In this document: piece by piece, positions 38,599 to 47,671 of the stretch
Position numbering within the stretch: the stretch's first letter is position 1
How the letters are laid out: each line of letters opens with the position of its first letter
From: Metabacillus bambusae
GTDB taxonomy: Bacteria; Bacillota; Bacilli; Bacillales; Bacillaceae
Length of the DNA stretch: 64,000 nt
NCBI RefSeq assembly: GCF_017497975.1
Contig: NZ_JAGDEL010000018.1
Coordinates: 62,001-126,000 of the forward strand
Direction of reading: 5' to 3'
Notes under the pieces: model-generated
What the model was told of the DNA's origin: nothing
Database searches by the model: none
What the model saw: only the letters and a program-made list of their open reading frames with translations
Position numbers and translations under genes: made by a program

Positions 38599-38636
38599 AT
38601 AAAGGGAAAGGCAATTAATCCGCCTTTCCCTTTATT
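38599..38636. terminator. Bidirectional terminator between tetR and lacI-type genes
   Basis: AAAGGGAAAGGC-N9-GCCTTTCCCTTT with A/T runs on both sides, between convergent genes. Confidence 0.8.
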
Positions 38637-38652
38637 TATATAAAACATAATC

Positions 38653-39675
38653 TTATTTTCCTTGTGACTCAGTTAATTGCATAACCGAGTTTCTGTAGAC
38701 AATTTTTCCTTTTACAGAAACTTGCTCCCATTTCTTTTGCTTACTTTTCAGCTTAGAAATGATTAATTTTACAGCGGTTCTCGACATTTCCTCGATATCT
38801 ACTTCAACCGTTGTAAGCTTCGGTTCAGCAATTTGCGCATAAATGTCATTATCAAAGCCTACAACTGAGCAATCCTCTGGTACACGATAACCTAATGAAT
38901 TCAGTTTATTAATTAAATTATAGGCGATTTGATCACAGTTACAAACAAAGGCTGTAGGAAGCTTTTCGGGCAGCTCCAAGTCAATATACTTGCCACGATC
39001 ATCTCGATCATTGATAATATAAGCTTGATTTAATGGTAATTTATGCTCTAGTAACGATTTATAAAATCCTAAATAACGATCTTGAATACTACTTGTCGAA
39101 TAGATGTTTCCAACAAACCCGATCTCTTTGTGACCATTTTTTATTAGGTGATTCGTCATTTCGTAAACACCATAGAAATTGTCAGTAATAACCGTATCTG
39201 CCTCGGCATCCTCATTATAAAAATCAATATAAACGATAGGGATTTCAATTCGATTTAACAGATTTATATAGTCATTACTAATTTGTCCTAAAATAAGAAG
39301 TCCATCGACTTTTTTATCATAGTAGATTCTAGGTAATACATTCTGGTCCTCATCTTCAGAACTAAGAATGTGAAGAATACCACTATACTGATGCTGGTCC
39401 AACACTCTTGCAATATGCTGGTAGAATTTTAAATAAAATGATTGTATTTCACCCGTGAAGCGCTCAGGAATGATTACACCAATATTATATGCTTGGCCTT
39501 CCTTCATTGATTTCGCTAAAGTATTAAAGCGATAGCCCATCTCTTCAGCTACCTCTTTGATTTTTTGCTTTAGCTCATCACTTACACCTTCTTTATCATT
39601 CAATGCTTTTGAAATGGTGACACTACTAACACCAAGTCGAGCAGCAATGTCTCTCATTGTCACATTATTTCCCAA
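38653..39675 (-). CDS. LacI family transcriptional regulator
   Basis: 340 residues: helix-turn-helix TMRDIAARLGVSSVTISKALNDKEGVSDELKQKI, hinge, and a periplasmic-binding-like effector domain (IGVIIPERF, VDGLLILGQ, IPIVYIDFYN, HKEIGFVGNI, PTAFVCNCDQIA, SVVGFDNDIYA, LTTVEVDIEEM). No ATG suits: TTG at 39675 lies eight bases after GGAGG. No sugar genes directly next to it, so the target operon is unknown; the manA gene 500 bases upstream is one candidate. Confidence 0.88.
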   Translation of the reverse strand: MGNNVTMRDIAARLGVSSVTISKALNDKEGVSDELKQKIKEVAEEMGYRFNTLAKSMKEGQAYNIGVIIPERFTGEIQSFYLKFYQHIARVLDQHQYSGILHILSSEDEDQNVLPRIYYDKKVDGLLILGQISNDYINLLNRIEIPIVYIDFYNEDAEADTVITDNFYGVYEMTNHLIKNGHKEIGFVGNIYSTSSIQDRYLGFYKSLLEHKLPLNQAYIINDRDDRGKYIDLELPEKLPTAFVCNCDQIAYNLINKLNSLGYRVPEDCSVVGFDNDIYAQIAEPKLTTVEVDIEEMSRTAVKLIISKLKSKQKKWEQVSVKGKIVYRNSVMQLTESQGK

Positions 39676-39716
39676 AATATCCACCTCCGACACTCACTGA
39701 AATAAACATTTAATTT

Positions 39717-39941
39717 AAAGCTGTTTTTGCAAACTTAGTTGCTATTTACTAAGTTGTGCTGTGTGGTTGATTTCCGTTCCAGATGCTCGCTTTCCGCGGG
39801 GCGGGCGGTGAGCCTCCTGGGCGTAAACGCCTGCATGAGTCTCACCTGTCCCGCTACACCCGCAGGAGTCTCGCACTTCCACTCCAATCAACCTTAAATA
39901 GTTTTCGTTTGAAAAACAACAATCTCTTAGGAAAGAGCCTA
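39717..39941 (+). repeat. Repeat A copy 5 (full length, plus orientation)
   Basis: AAAGCTGTTTTTGCAAAC end, GTGTGGTTGATTTCCG, GC core (CCGCGGGGCGGGCGGTGAG, GGGCGTAAACGCC), CCAATCAACC and GAAAAGAGCCT end. Confidence 0.85.
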
Positions 39942-40103
39942 ATTTAATATAAATAAATTGAATTTGAACGGAATGCTCCCTGTATATACATTTATTATAA
40001 TGTAACTTGCTACTAAATGCTCTATTATCTTAAAAAGAAATACTTACTATAAGGACTTGATTACTAGTAAAACGGGTTCGTTATTATTCTATTTTTGCCT
40101 TTA
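39942..40103. other. Intergenic, nothing recognised
   Basis: AT-rich spacer between repeat A copy 5 and the manA terminator. Confidence 0.4.
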
Positions 40104-40132
40104 TTAAAAAAAATAGCCCCCTAAAGGAGCTT
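40104..40132 (-). terminator. Terminator of manA
   Basis: On the minus strand AGCTCC-TTTA-GGGGGCT followed by ATTTTTTTT. Confidence 0.7.
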
Positions 40133-40176
40133 AAACTTTCATGACACAAGTTCACATATCATGTCAAGTGCGGTGA

Positions 40177-41124
40177 TCAAGGATGGGAAACAATTAGCTC
40201 AAGTGTCCCTGAAACAGTTAGCTGTGTTGTGTGTGCTGTTAGGATAAAATGATCACCCTTTTTAACTGGAAGAGTTTCTTGACCAGTTGTTACCTCACCT
40301 TGTCCTTTGATCACACTGCATAGTAAAAACGGTGCTTTACGTTCAGTTTGATAGTCACCAGTAACCTCCCATTTATAAACAGAGAAGTACTCTCCTTCTA
40401 CAAATGTCGTTATTTTTGTTCCATCTTGAACTTCGGTTTGTAAATTTGCTTTATTCTCAGTATCAGGGACTGTTGTCACATCGATTGCTTTTTGTAAATG
40501 GAGCTCTCTTTTTTCTCCGTTTTGATCGACACGGTCATAATCATATACTCGGTAGGTCGTATCAGAGCTTTGTTGTGTTTCAAGAACTAATGTCTCTTCA
40601 CATAATGCATGGATTGTTCCGCTTGGTACGTAAAAGAAATCACCTGGTTTGATCTTCACTCTTCTTAAAAGATCTTCCCACCTGCCTGAATGAATCATTT
40701 GCACAAGCTGTTCCTTAGAATGAGCATGGTGACCGAAAATCATCTCAGCATCTTGCTTGCAATCGATAATATACCAGCATTCCGTCTTACCTAATTCACC
40801 GTTTTCGTTTACTTTCGCATATTGGTCATTTGGATGAACTTGTACACTTAAATCTGTCTTAGCATCCAATATTTTTGTTAGAAGTGGGAAACAATTTCCA
40901 CTAACATTACCAAAGAGTTCACGATGATGTTCCCAAAGCCAGCTTAATTCTTTCCCTTCAAATGGTCCATTTTCAACTGTGCTATTTCCGTTTGGATGAG
41001 CACTAATCGCCCAGCACTCCCCAGTTTGTTCACTAGGAATTTCATAACCAAACGAATCCTTTAACGTTGTCCCACCCCAAATTCGTTCTTTAAAAACCGG
41101 TTTTAATTTGAGTAGCTCGATCAC
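40177..41124 (-). CDS. manA: Mannose-6-phosphate isomerase, class I
   Basis: 315-residue zinc cupin interconverting mannose-6-P and fructose-6-P. Zinc ligands: SVQVHPND (Gln, His), LGKTECWYI (Glu) and VPSGTIHAL (His). The frame is open 33 codons farther up, but GTG at 41124 follows GGAGGAG by six bases and yields MIELLKLKPVFKERIWGG, the family N-terminus and length. No PTS mannose genes adjacent; supplies sugar nucleotides or uses mannose. Confidence 0.93.
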   Translation of the reverse strand: MIELLKLKPVFKERIWGGTTLKDSFGYEIPSEQTGECWAISAHPNGNSTVENGPFEGKELSWLWEHHRELFGNVSGNCFPLLTKILDAKTDLSVQVHPNDQYAKVNENGELGKTECWYIIDCKQDAEMIFGHHAHSKEQLVQMIHSGRWEDLLRRVKIKPGDFFYVPSGTIHALCEETLVLETQQSSDTTYRVYDYDRVDQNGEKRELHLQKAIDVTTVPDTENKANLQTEVQDGTKITTFVEGEYFSVYKWEVTGDYQTERKAPFLLCSVIKGQGEVTTGQETLPVKKGDHFILTAHTTQLTVSGTLELIVSHP

Positions 41125-41356
41125 ATATTTCTCCTCCTTACAATCTATCTTATTTGTAACTAGTAACACTTCATCGGACTGTTCCAACAATCTTTTCTCG
41201 GTACTATCATGGGTTGTATTCATCTATTATTCTATGTATCCAGCAATCATATAAACGCTTTCATTATAGCATAAAATAATTCAGTAGAATGCCCTGTTAA
41301 AACTAACTGTTGATTGCAGCGAAAATCAACAATCAATTTTTACAGAGTCTAGTAGG

Positions 41357-41394
41357 AAGGGGGTTTGGGGAGATAGAAAGGAAAACCCCCTTCT
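41357..41394 (-). terminator. Hairpin after the cardiolipin synthase gene
   Basis: GAAGGGGGTTT and AAACCCCCTTC pair perfectly across 16 bases. No T run, so terminator or mRNA 3' stabiliser. Confidence 0.4.
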
Positions 41395-41482
41395 CTGAAA
41401 TTTATTTACTTTATCGATAACTTCAAATAAACTATATCGTTTAATCTCTCAAATTGTCAATGCTTGAATCAATAAAACTCGA

Positions 41483-42931
41483 TTACAAAATAGGTGAGAG
41501 CAATCGGGAGATCGACTCTTTAAATCGGATCAACCTTGGGCGCTGATGATAAGCCTCTAATGATAGCTCCCGAGATAATGCGATATCGTTTTGAAAGAAC
41601 TCATCAAGTTTTTGGGCAATCTTAGTGTCATAAATAAATGCATTTACCTCAAAATTTAATTTAAAGCTTCTCACGTCTATATTTGCTGTACCTACAGATG
41701 AGATTTCATGATCAACGATAATCGTTTTCGCATGGATAAAGCCATTTTCATAAATGTAAACACGTGCCCCTGAGCTTAACATTTCACCGATATATGACAT
41801 GGTTGCCCAATAAACAAATGGATGATCTGGTTTATTTGGAATCATGATATTCACATCTACTCCAGATAAGCAGGCAATTTTCAATGCATCAAGTACACTT
41901 GCATCGGGAATAAAGTAAGGTGTTTGAATACGAATCGTCTTTTTCGCAGTTGAAATCATTTTTATATAACCGTTTTTAATCTGCTCCCATTCTGAATCAG
42001 GACCACTTGTGACAATTTGTAGGCTACTGTCCCCTTTTATCACTGGCTTTGGAAAATGCTCTTGCAGGTACGAAATATTTCTCTTATGTGTTGCCTGGTT
42101 CCAGTCAAGGATAAAGCGGGTTTGAATCGCATAAACGGCTGGACCTTGAATCCTTAAATGGGTATCGCGCCAATAACCAAACTTAGGATCGAGGCCTAAG
42201 TACTCGTCACCAACGTTAAATCCTCCCACATAACCGATCTGACCGTCAATGATCACAAGCTTGCGATGGTTGCGATAATTAAGACGCAAATTAATCCATC
42301 TTAGCTTTGATGGAAAAAACTCTTCCACCTCACCCTCTGCTGCTCGTAACTCGGCAAAAAAGGAGCTCCGTAATCCTCTAGAACCTAAATCATCGTATAA
42401 CACTCTTACCTTTATTCCTTGCTGGGCCTTTTTGGTTAAAGCCTTTATAAGTCGATTTCCAAGCTGATCATTTTTTAGAATGTAATATTGTAAATGAATA
42501 TGATCCTTCGCATTTTCGATATCCTCTAGCAGCTTATCAAATTTCTTATTCCCATCGATAAACAGGTCAACATGATTGTCTTTTGTTAACACTGCATCAT
42601 TATTGATCAAATGCATGTAAATAAGCTGTTTATTATCGCGCTCAGTTTCACTACGAAATTCAAACGTATCGTTCCGTATTTGTTCTAATTGCTTGCTTAA
42701 TAATGTTTCAATCCCTAGCTTTTTTCGATCCTCCCACTGAAACATATGATACCGACTTAAGTTTTGCCCAAAAAGCAGGTAAAGCAGAAACCCAAGTAAG
42801 GGGATAAAAAATAACACAAGTAACCACGCCCATGACGAAGTAGCATCTCTTCGTTCACGAAAGATTACAACAACAGCAAAAACAATATTTAATAATATAA
42901 TAATTCCAAGTAAAATTGATACAATATGCAT
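41483..42931 (-). CDS. cls: Cardiolipin synthase
   Basis: 482-residue phospholipase-D-fold enzyme joining two phosphatidylglycerols. Two N-terminal helices (SILLGIIILLNIVFAVVVIF; SSWAWLLVLFFIPLLGFLLYLLFG), then two HKD motifs: HRKLVIIDGQIGYVGGFNVGDEYL and HAKTIIVDHEISSVGTANID. Complete and of standard length. GGACC precedes the ATG. Confidence 0.93.
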   Translation of the reverse strand: MHIVSILLGIIILLNIVFAVVVIFRERRDATSSWAWLLVLFFIPLLGFLLYLLFGQNLSRYHMFQWEDRKKLGIETLLSKQLEQIRNDTFEFRSETERDNKQLIYMHLINNDAVLTKDNHVDLFIDGNKKFDKLLEDIENAKDHIHLQYYILKNDQLGNRLIKALTKKAQQGIKVRVLYDDLGSRGLRSSFFAELRAAEGEVEEFFPSKLRWINLRLNYRNHRKLVIIDGQIGYVGGFNVGDEYLGLDPKFGYWRDTHLRIQGPAVYAIQTRFILDWNQATHKRNISYLQEHFPKPVIKGDSSLQIVTSGPDSEWEQIKNGYIKMISTAKKTIRIQTPYFIPDASVLDALKIACLSGVDVNIMIPNKPDHPFVYWATMSYIGEMLSSGARVYIYENGFIHAKTIIVDHEISSVGTANIDVRSFKLNFEVNAFIYDTKIAQKLDEFFQNDIALSRELSLEAYHQRPRLIRFKESISRLLSPIL

Positions 42932-43030
42932 GTATGGTCCTCACTTACTTTAGTTATATACATAGTATATCGCGGAAACCGCTATTTCAGAAATAAACTA
43001 CCAGTAAATGTTAGATTGAAGTTTATAATA

Positions 43031-43039
43031 ATTTGTCGA
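43031..43039. promoter_or_regulatory. Spo0A-box word upstream of the aminotransferase
   Basis: TTTGTCGAA about 90 bases before the start of the plus-strand aminotransferase gene. Exact core of the 0A box; function inferred only. Confidence 0.35.
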
Positions 43040-43127
43040 ATACACTGTGAGAACACTCTTTAGTATGTTAAAATATTTCTTAATGAATTTTCAAAATTTT
43101 TATCTTCCATAGAGGTGAAACGAGATA

Positions 43128-44420
43128 ATGAATGAATTAGCACAAGCTTTAAATAATTCAATGAAAGAAGACAACGAACACGTCTATAATATGTTGTCTC
43201 AATTAGGGAAAGAATTGTTTTATCCGAAGGGGATTTTAAGCCAATCTGCAGAAGCAGGGAAAAAAGCCCATCGTTTCAATGCAACAATTGGAATCGCTAC
43301 TGAAAACAATCAACCGATGCACTTTCAACACATTCAAGATCTTTTCGGTGATAAAATCGCACCTAAGGACCTTTTCCCTTACGCACCACCACAAGGAAAA
43401 GAAGATTTACGAAATGTTTGGAAGAAAAAAATTCTTAATGATAACCCTAGCTTAAACGAAGAATTAGTCGGTTCACCAGTCGTAACAAATGCCCTTACAC
43501 ATGGATTAAGCATTGTGGCTGACTTATTTGTCGACGAAGGCAACCCAATCATCCTTCCAGATAAATATTGGGGTAATTACAACTTAACCTTTAAGGTACG
43601 TCGTGGAGCAACGGTTACAACGTATCCATTATTCAACGAAGCAGACGGTTTTAATGTTGAAGGCTTAAGAGAAGCGATCCAATCGCAAAAATCAGCTGGA
43701 AAAGTTGTCGTTTTATTAAACTTCCCGAACAATCCAACTGGCTACACACCTCTTGAATCTGAGGCAAAAGAAATTGTTGCTGTTCTTAAAGAAGCAGCTG
43801 AAGAAGGCATAAATGTAGTAGCACTTATTGATGATGCGTATTTTGGATTATTTTACGAGGATTCAATTAAGGAATCAATCTTTAGCTTATTAGCTGACGC
43901 TCACGAACGCATCCTTGCGATTAAAGTAGATGGAGCAACAAAGGAAAACTACGTATGGGGATTCCGTGTTGGATTTATCACATATGCTAGCAAAAGTGTT
44001 GCCGTTCTAAATGCTTTAGAGCAAAAAACAAAAGGAATCATTAGGGGAACTATTTCAAGTAGCTCACACCCTTCTCAATCGATTATTCTACAATCCTTAC
44101 AGTCAAATGAATTTAATGTAGAAAAAGACCAAAAGTTTGAGCTAATGAAACGCAGAGCAGATAAAACAAAAGAAGTACTTGCAAAAGAAGAATACCAAAA
44201 GTACTGGACATACTATCCATTTAATTCTGGATACTTTATGTGCCTTAAACTTAACAACATTGACGCAGAAGAGCTTCGTTTACACCTTTTAGATAAATAC
44301 GGAGTCGGAACAATTTCAATCAATTCCACAGATCTTCGTATTGCGTTCTCTTGTGTTGAGGATTCAGACATTGAGGAATTATTTGATCTGATTGCTAAAG
44401 GTGCAGCAGATTTACAATAA
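43128..44420 (+). CDS. Class I/II PLP-dependent aminotransferase
   Basis: 430 residues with the fold type I layout: VVTNALTHGLSIVADLF, LPDKYWGNYNL, VVLLNFPNNPTGYTPLESEA (Asn binding the pyridoxal), VALIDDAYFGLFYED (Asp/Tyr pair) and AIKVDGATKENYVWGFRVGFI with the Schiff-base Lys. It resembles aspartate/aromatic-type aminotransferases of Bacillus; the amino donor is not decided. GAGGTGA nine bases before the ATG; own terminator follows. Confidence 0.85.
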   Translation: MNELAQALNNSMKEDNEHVYNMLSQLGKELFYPKGILSQSAEAGKKAHRFNATIGIATENNQPMHFQHIQDLFGDKIAPKDLFPYAPPQGKEDLRNVWKKKILNDNPSLNEELVGSPVVTNALTHGLSIVADLFVDEGNPIILPDKYWGNYNLTFKVRRGATVTTYPLFNEADGFNVEGLREAIQSQKSAGKVVVLLNFPNNPTGYTPLESEAKEIVAVLKEAAEEGINVVALIDDAYFGLFYEDSIKESIFSLLADAHERILAIKVDGATKENYVWGFRVGFITYASKSVAVLNALEQKTKGIIRGTISSSSHPSQSIILQSLQSNEFNVEKDQKFELMKRRADKTKEVLAKEEYQKYWTYYPFNSGYFMCLKLNNIDAEELRLHLLDKYGVGTISINSTDLRIAFSCVEDSDIEELFDLIAKGAADLQ

Positions 44421-44433
44421 TTTGATTAAAAAT

Positions 44434-44473
44434 GAAATGCCTGCCGATTGACTTCAATTGGTGGGCATTTTTG
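44434..44473 (+). terminator. Terminator of the aminotransferase gene
   Basis: AAATGCC-TGCC-GATTG ... CAATTGG-TGGGCATTTTT, a long stem with T run 14 bases after the stop. Confidence 0.8.
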
Positions 44474-44526
44474 TTTGGTCTTTATTAGGAGATCAAGTAC
44501 GCGCGTGACGAATTTTGTCGAATAGT

Positions 44527-44620
44527 CGATAAATCTGAGAAATCGAAGATAAATATTTAAAATCGAAGATAAATCTAAAGAATAGAAGATAAATCTCAGC
44601 TTTTCGAAGATAAAATAAAT
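44527..44620. repeat. 20-bp phased degenerate array, core GAAGATAAATCT
   Basis: GATAAA starts at 44528, 44548, 44568, 44588 and 44609 (spacings 20, 20, 20, 21), usually inside CGAAGATAAATCT. Five units with variable bases between. Follows the aminotransferase terminator. Confidence 0.7.
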
Positions 44621-44640
44621 ATCTTTATACACTACATTCA

Positions 44641-45222
44641 CTTTTACTTCCAAAAATCAAAATAGATTCCCTTTTTACAAACAAAAGGGAATCTAACCAT
44701 TCAAATCAAAACCTTTCAGCTATTTTCACAACTAAAGGATTAAAAAACTCCTGTTATTCCCTATTACTTAGACCCTATTAGGGATGTATTTAGTAAACTA
44801 TCCGAAATTCCCCCCTTACTTAATCGTAGAACAGGCAATATTGCCTTACTTCAATACTAAATATCATTGCTAAATTGGAAACAACATCTTCTTACTTTAC
44901 TTAGGAGAACCTATTACTATTATTTGTAGAATAGGACTAGTCTTACCATTTTATAATAAAAATAGGAATACCCTCCTAGTGAAACATGTGAATTAGGGAA
45001 AACTATGTGATACTCATTTTACTTATATTCGAGCATAATGAGATAAGAATCGTTATGTTTTATTATGAATTTTATACTTAAAAATAAAATGAATGCATTT
45101 TATTTTTTATTTCATCGATGCAATGTGAATATCGGTTTTTTAAATGCACTATCGGTATCTCTAAATAGCCTTAAACTGCTCGTATCACATGAAAATTACA
45201 AAAAGCATTGGAGAGACATAAG
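44641..45222. other. Intergenic, nothing recognised
   Basis: AT-rich 580 bases upstream of the GGDEF-EAL gene. A 60-codon frame (45065-45247) lacks a ribosome site and overlaps the next start; not called. Confidence 0.4.
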
Positions 45223-47424
45223 ATGTTACCCAATCGAAACAAATTAAATTATCCGAATTCCTCGTTTGAGGATTACAAATCTTTTTTTGAATATAACCCT
45301 GATGCCACGTATGCCATGCTACCAGATGGTAATTTTATTCTTTTTAACGAAGCAGCTTGTGAATTAACTGGTTACACAAGTGAAGAAGTAATTGGGGAAT
45401 CATATTCAAAAGTGATTGATCCTGACTTTTTAGATATGACGCGTTGCCAATTTAATGAAGCATTGAGTGGAAAGAATACAAGATTCCAATCCGTACTTAG
45501 GACTAAAAATGGGGAAAGAAAAACAGTATCAATATTAATCGTTCCTATATTTATTGATCATGAGATTAAAGGGATCATTGGTGTAACTAAAGACATAACC
45601 GAACAAATCATGCTAGAAACATTACGGCATGGTCAAAATAAAATTTTACAAATGATAACGAAAAATAAACCGTATCAAACTGTCTTAGATGGCATAACAT
45701 TGCTTTTTGAAAAAATATCGAATCAAAACGGAAAATGTGCAATCATGTTAGTGGATGAAAGTGGCACTAAATTAGTATGTGGTTCTGCACCGAGCCTACC
45801 AGAAAAATACGCTGAAATCTTAAATAATTTATCAATCGGCGAAAATACTGGTCCTTGTGGGACAGCTGCCTTTTCAAAACAAACAGTCATAGTTGAAGAC
45901 ACCCAAAGCAACATACTTTGGGATAAATTTAAGGATACTGCATTACAATTCAATTTGCTTGCTTGTTGGTCTGTCCCACTTTTAGACGATAACGACAATG
46001 TGCTTGGAACGTTTGCTATTTATTATGATGAATGTCGTTCCCCTGATGAAAGGGATCTACAATTACTTCAAGAAGCAAGCTATTTATCAGGTATTGCCAT
46101 CCAGCATTACAAAACAAAAGAAAGAATAAATCATTTAGCATTCCACGACCCGCTAACGGGATTACCGAATAGACGATTATTCGACGAAAAGGTAGAACTA
46201 GTTTTAGAACGTTCCAAACAAACAATGACGAAATCTAGCGTTTTATTTATTGATTTGGATCGTTTTAAGAACATCAATGACACATATGGTCACGATATCG
46301 GCGATCTTTTATTAATAGAGGTTTCTAAACGCTTGAAAAATTGTTTAAGGAATAACGATGTTATAGCAAGACAAGGCGGAGATGAATTTACAATCCTTCT
46401 TGAACATTCACCCATTGAGACGGCAAAAGAGGTTGGAGATCGAATCATTCATACATTAGAACATTCCTTTAAAATACAGGGGATTGAAACCTTTGTAAGC
46501 CCAAGTGTGGGGATTAGCGTATATCCAGACCACGGAAAAAGCTCAACCGAACTTTTGAAAAAAGCGGATGCTGCCATGTATCACGCTAAAAAAGATGGTG
46601 GGAATAATTATAAATTTCACGATGAAGCTTTGGAGAAACAAAACAACGCAAGATTATATATAGAAAACCATTTACACAAAGCGCTCGAAAAAAATGAATT
46701 TTCTTTACACTACCAACCCAAAATTGAACTATCAACTCAAAAAATCATTGGAGTAGAGGCGTTAATTCGCTGGGAAAATCCAACACTAGGGATGGTACCT
46801 CCAGATAAATTCATTCCCATAGCAGAGGAGACGGGCTTAATTATTCCAATCGGAGAATGGGTCATAAAAAAGGCTTGTGAACAATTAAAGCTATGGAAAG
46901 CAGAAGGCATTTTATCTGAACTTACCATCGCTGTCAATATTTCGATTCGTCAGTTTTTCAATCCAAATCTAGTTTCATTAATTGAAGAAACGATCAATGA
47001 AACAGGAATTGATCCTTTTTTATTAGATATCGAAATTACTGAAAGCATGACCATGAACGTCGAAATGGCAACTGAAATATTAAAAGATTTAAAAAAACTC
47101 GGGGTTAAGATTTCAATCGATGATTTTGGAACAGGATACAGTTCTTTTAATTATCTAAAGCATTTCCCAATTGATTATATAAAAATTGATAAATCATTTA
47201 TAAAAGATATTACAATTGACGATCAAAGTAAAAACATTGTAAATGTCTTTTTCCAATTAGCAAAAGCAATTGGTTTTAGAATCGTGGCCGAAGGTGTTGA
47301 AACGAAAGAACAATTAGACATGTTAAAAACGTTAAATTGCAATGAAGTGCAAGGATATTTATTCTCAAAACCATTGCCTGAGGACGAGTTTAACCTTTTC
47401 TTCGAACGATTTTATAAACCATGA
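45223..47424 (+). CDS. PAS-GAF-GGDEF-EAL cyclic-di-GMP signalling protein
   Basis: 733 residues, no membrane segment, so cytosolic. PAS about 15-130 (YNPDATYAMLPDGNFILFNEAACELTGY), GAF about 140-295 (PCGTAAFSKQTVIVEDTQSN), GGDEF about 300-465 with intact GGDEF (385-389) and an RNND inhibitory-site RxxD (376-379) five residues before it, and EAL about 475-730 with intact EAL (512-514), DIEITESM, DDFGTGYSS and QGYLFSKPLP. Both diguanylate cyclase and phosphodiesterase activity are possible; PAS and GAF should choose. ATG 45223 follows GGAGAG by seven bases. Single gene. Confidence 0.92.
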   Translation: MLPNRNKLNYPNSSFEDYKSFFEYNPDATYAMLPDGNFILFNEAACELTGYTSEEVIGESYSKVIDPDFLDMTRCQFNEALSGKNTRFQSVLRTKNGERKTVSILIVPIFIDHEIKGIIGVTKDITEQIMLETLRHGQNKILQMITKNKPYQTVLDGITLLFEKISNQNGKCAIMLVDESGTKLVCGSAPSLPEKYAEILNNLSIGENTGPCGTAAFSKQTVIVEDTQSNILWDKFKDTALQFNLLACWSVPLLDDNDNVLGTFAIYYDECRSPDERDLQLLQEASYLSGIAIQHYKTKERINHLAFHDPLTGLPNRRLFDEKVELVLERSKQTMTKSSVLFIDLDRFKNINDTYGHDIGDLLLIEVSKRLKNCLRNNDVIARQGGDEFTILLEHSPIETAKEVGDRIIHTLEHSFKIQGIETFVSPSVGISVYPDHGKSSTELLKKADAAMYHAKKDGGNNYKFHDEALEKQNNARLYIENHLHKALEKNEFSLHYQPKIELSTQKIIGVEALIRWENPTLGMVPPDKFIPIAEETGLIIPIGEWVIKKACEQLKLWKAEGILSELTIAVNISIRQFFNPNLVSLIEETINETGIDPFLLDIEITESMTMNVEMATEILKDLKKLGVKISIDDFGTGYSSFNYLKHFPIDYIKIDKSFIKDITIDDQSKNIVNVFFQLAKAIGFRIVAEGVETKEQLDMLKTLNCNEVQGYLFSKPLPEDEFNLFFERFYKP

Positions 47425-47434
47425 AGATCCATCT

Positions 47435-47625
47435 GAACAAAAGCGCAAGCGCCCGTTTAGCGACGTATGGACTGGACTGAGCCGTAGGAGATAATGGAAA
47501 CACGAAGAGCGCAAGCGTCGATGTTGACTTATCGTACAGAGGTGAGGGAAGTCACTAGTCGCTGGGTGCTGGAGCTGGATGCCAAGCACTTATCCACAGT
47601 ACAAGAATTATATAGTTTCCTAAGC
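47435..47625 (+). repeat. Repeat B copy 2
   Basis: Begins AACAAAAGCGCAAGCGCCC, has a different and longer middle part than copies 1 and 3, then GGGTGCTGGAGCTGGATGCC and CACTTATCCACAGTACAAGAATT. TTATCCACA at 47590-47598. Confidence 0.75.
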
Positions 47626-47628
47626 GAT

Positions 47629-47668
47629 GAAAAAGCTCCCCTTCATACTATAAAAGGGGAGCTTTTTC
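47629..47668. terminator. Bidirectional terminator of GGDEF-EAL gene and mtlD
   Basis: AAAAAGCTCCCCTT-N9-AAGGGGAGCTTTTT between convergent genes, directly at the mtlD stop. Confidence 0.85.
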
Positions 47669-47671
47669 GTT

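Noticed and set aside
41310-41342. TTGATTG/CAATCAA hairpin with T run on the plus strand
   Set aside because: No plus-strand gene ends nearby; likely a chance or decayed repeat fragment.
45065-45247. 60-codon frame upstream of the GGDEF-EAL gene
   Set aside because: No Shine-Dalgarno sequence and overlaps the real start.
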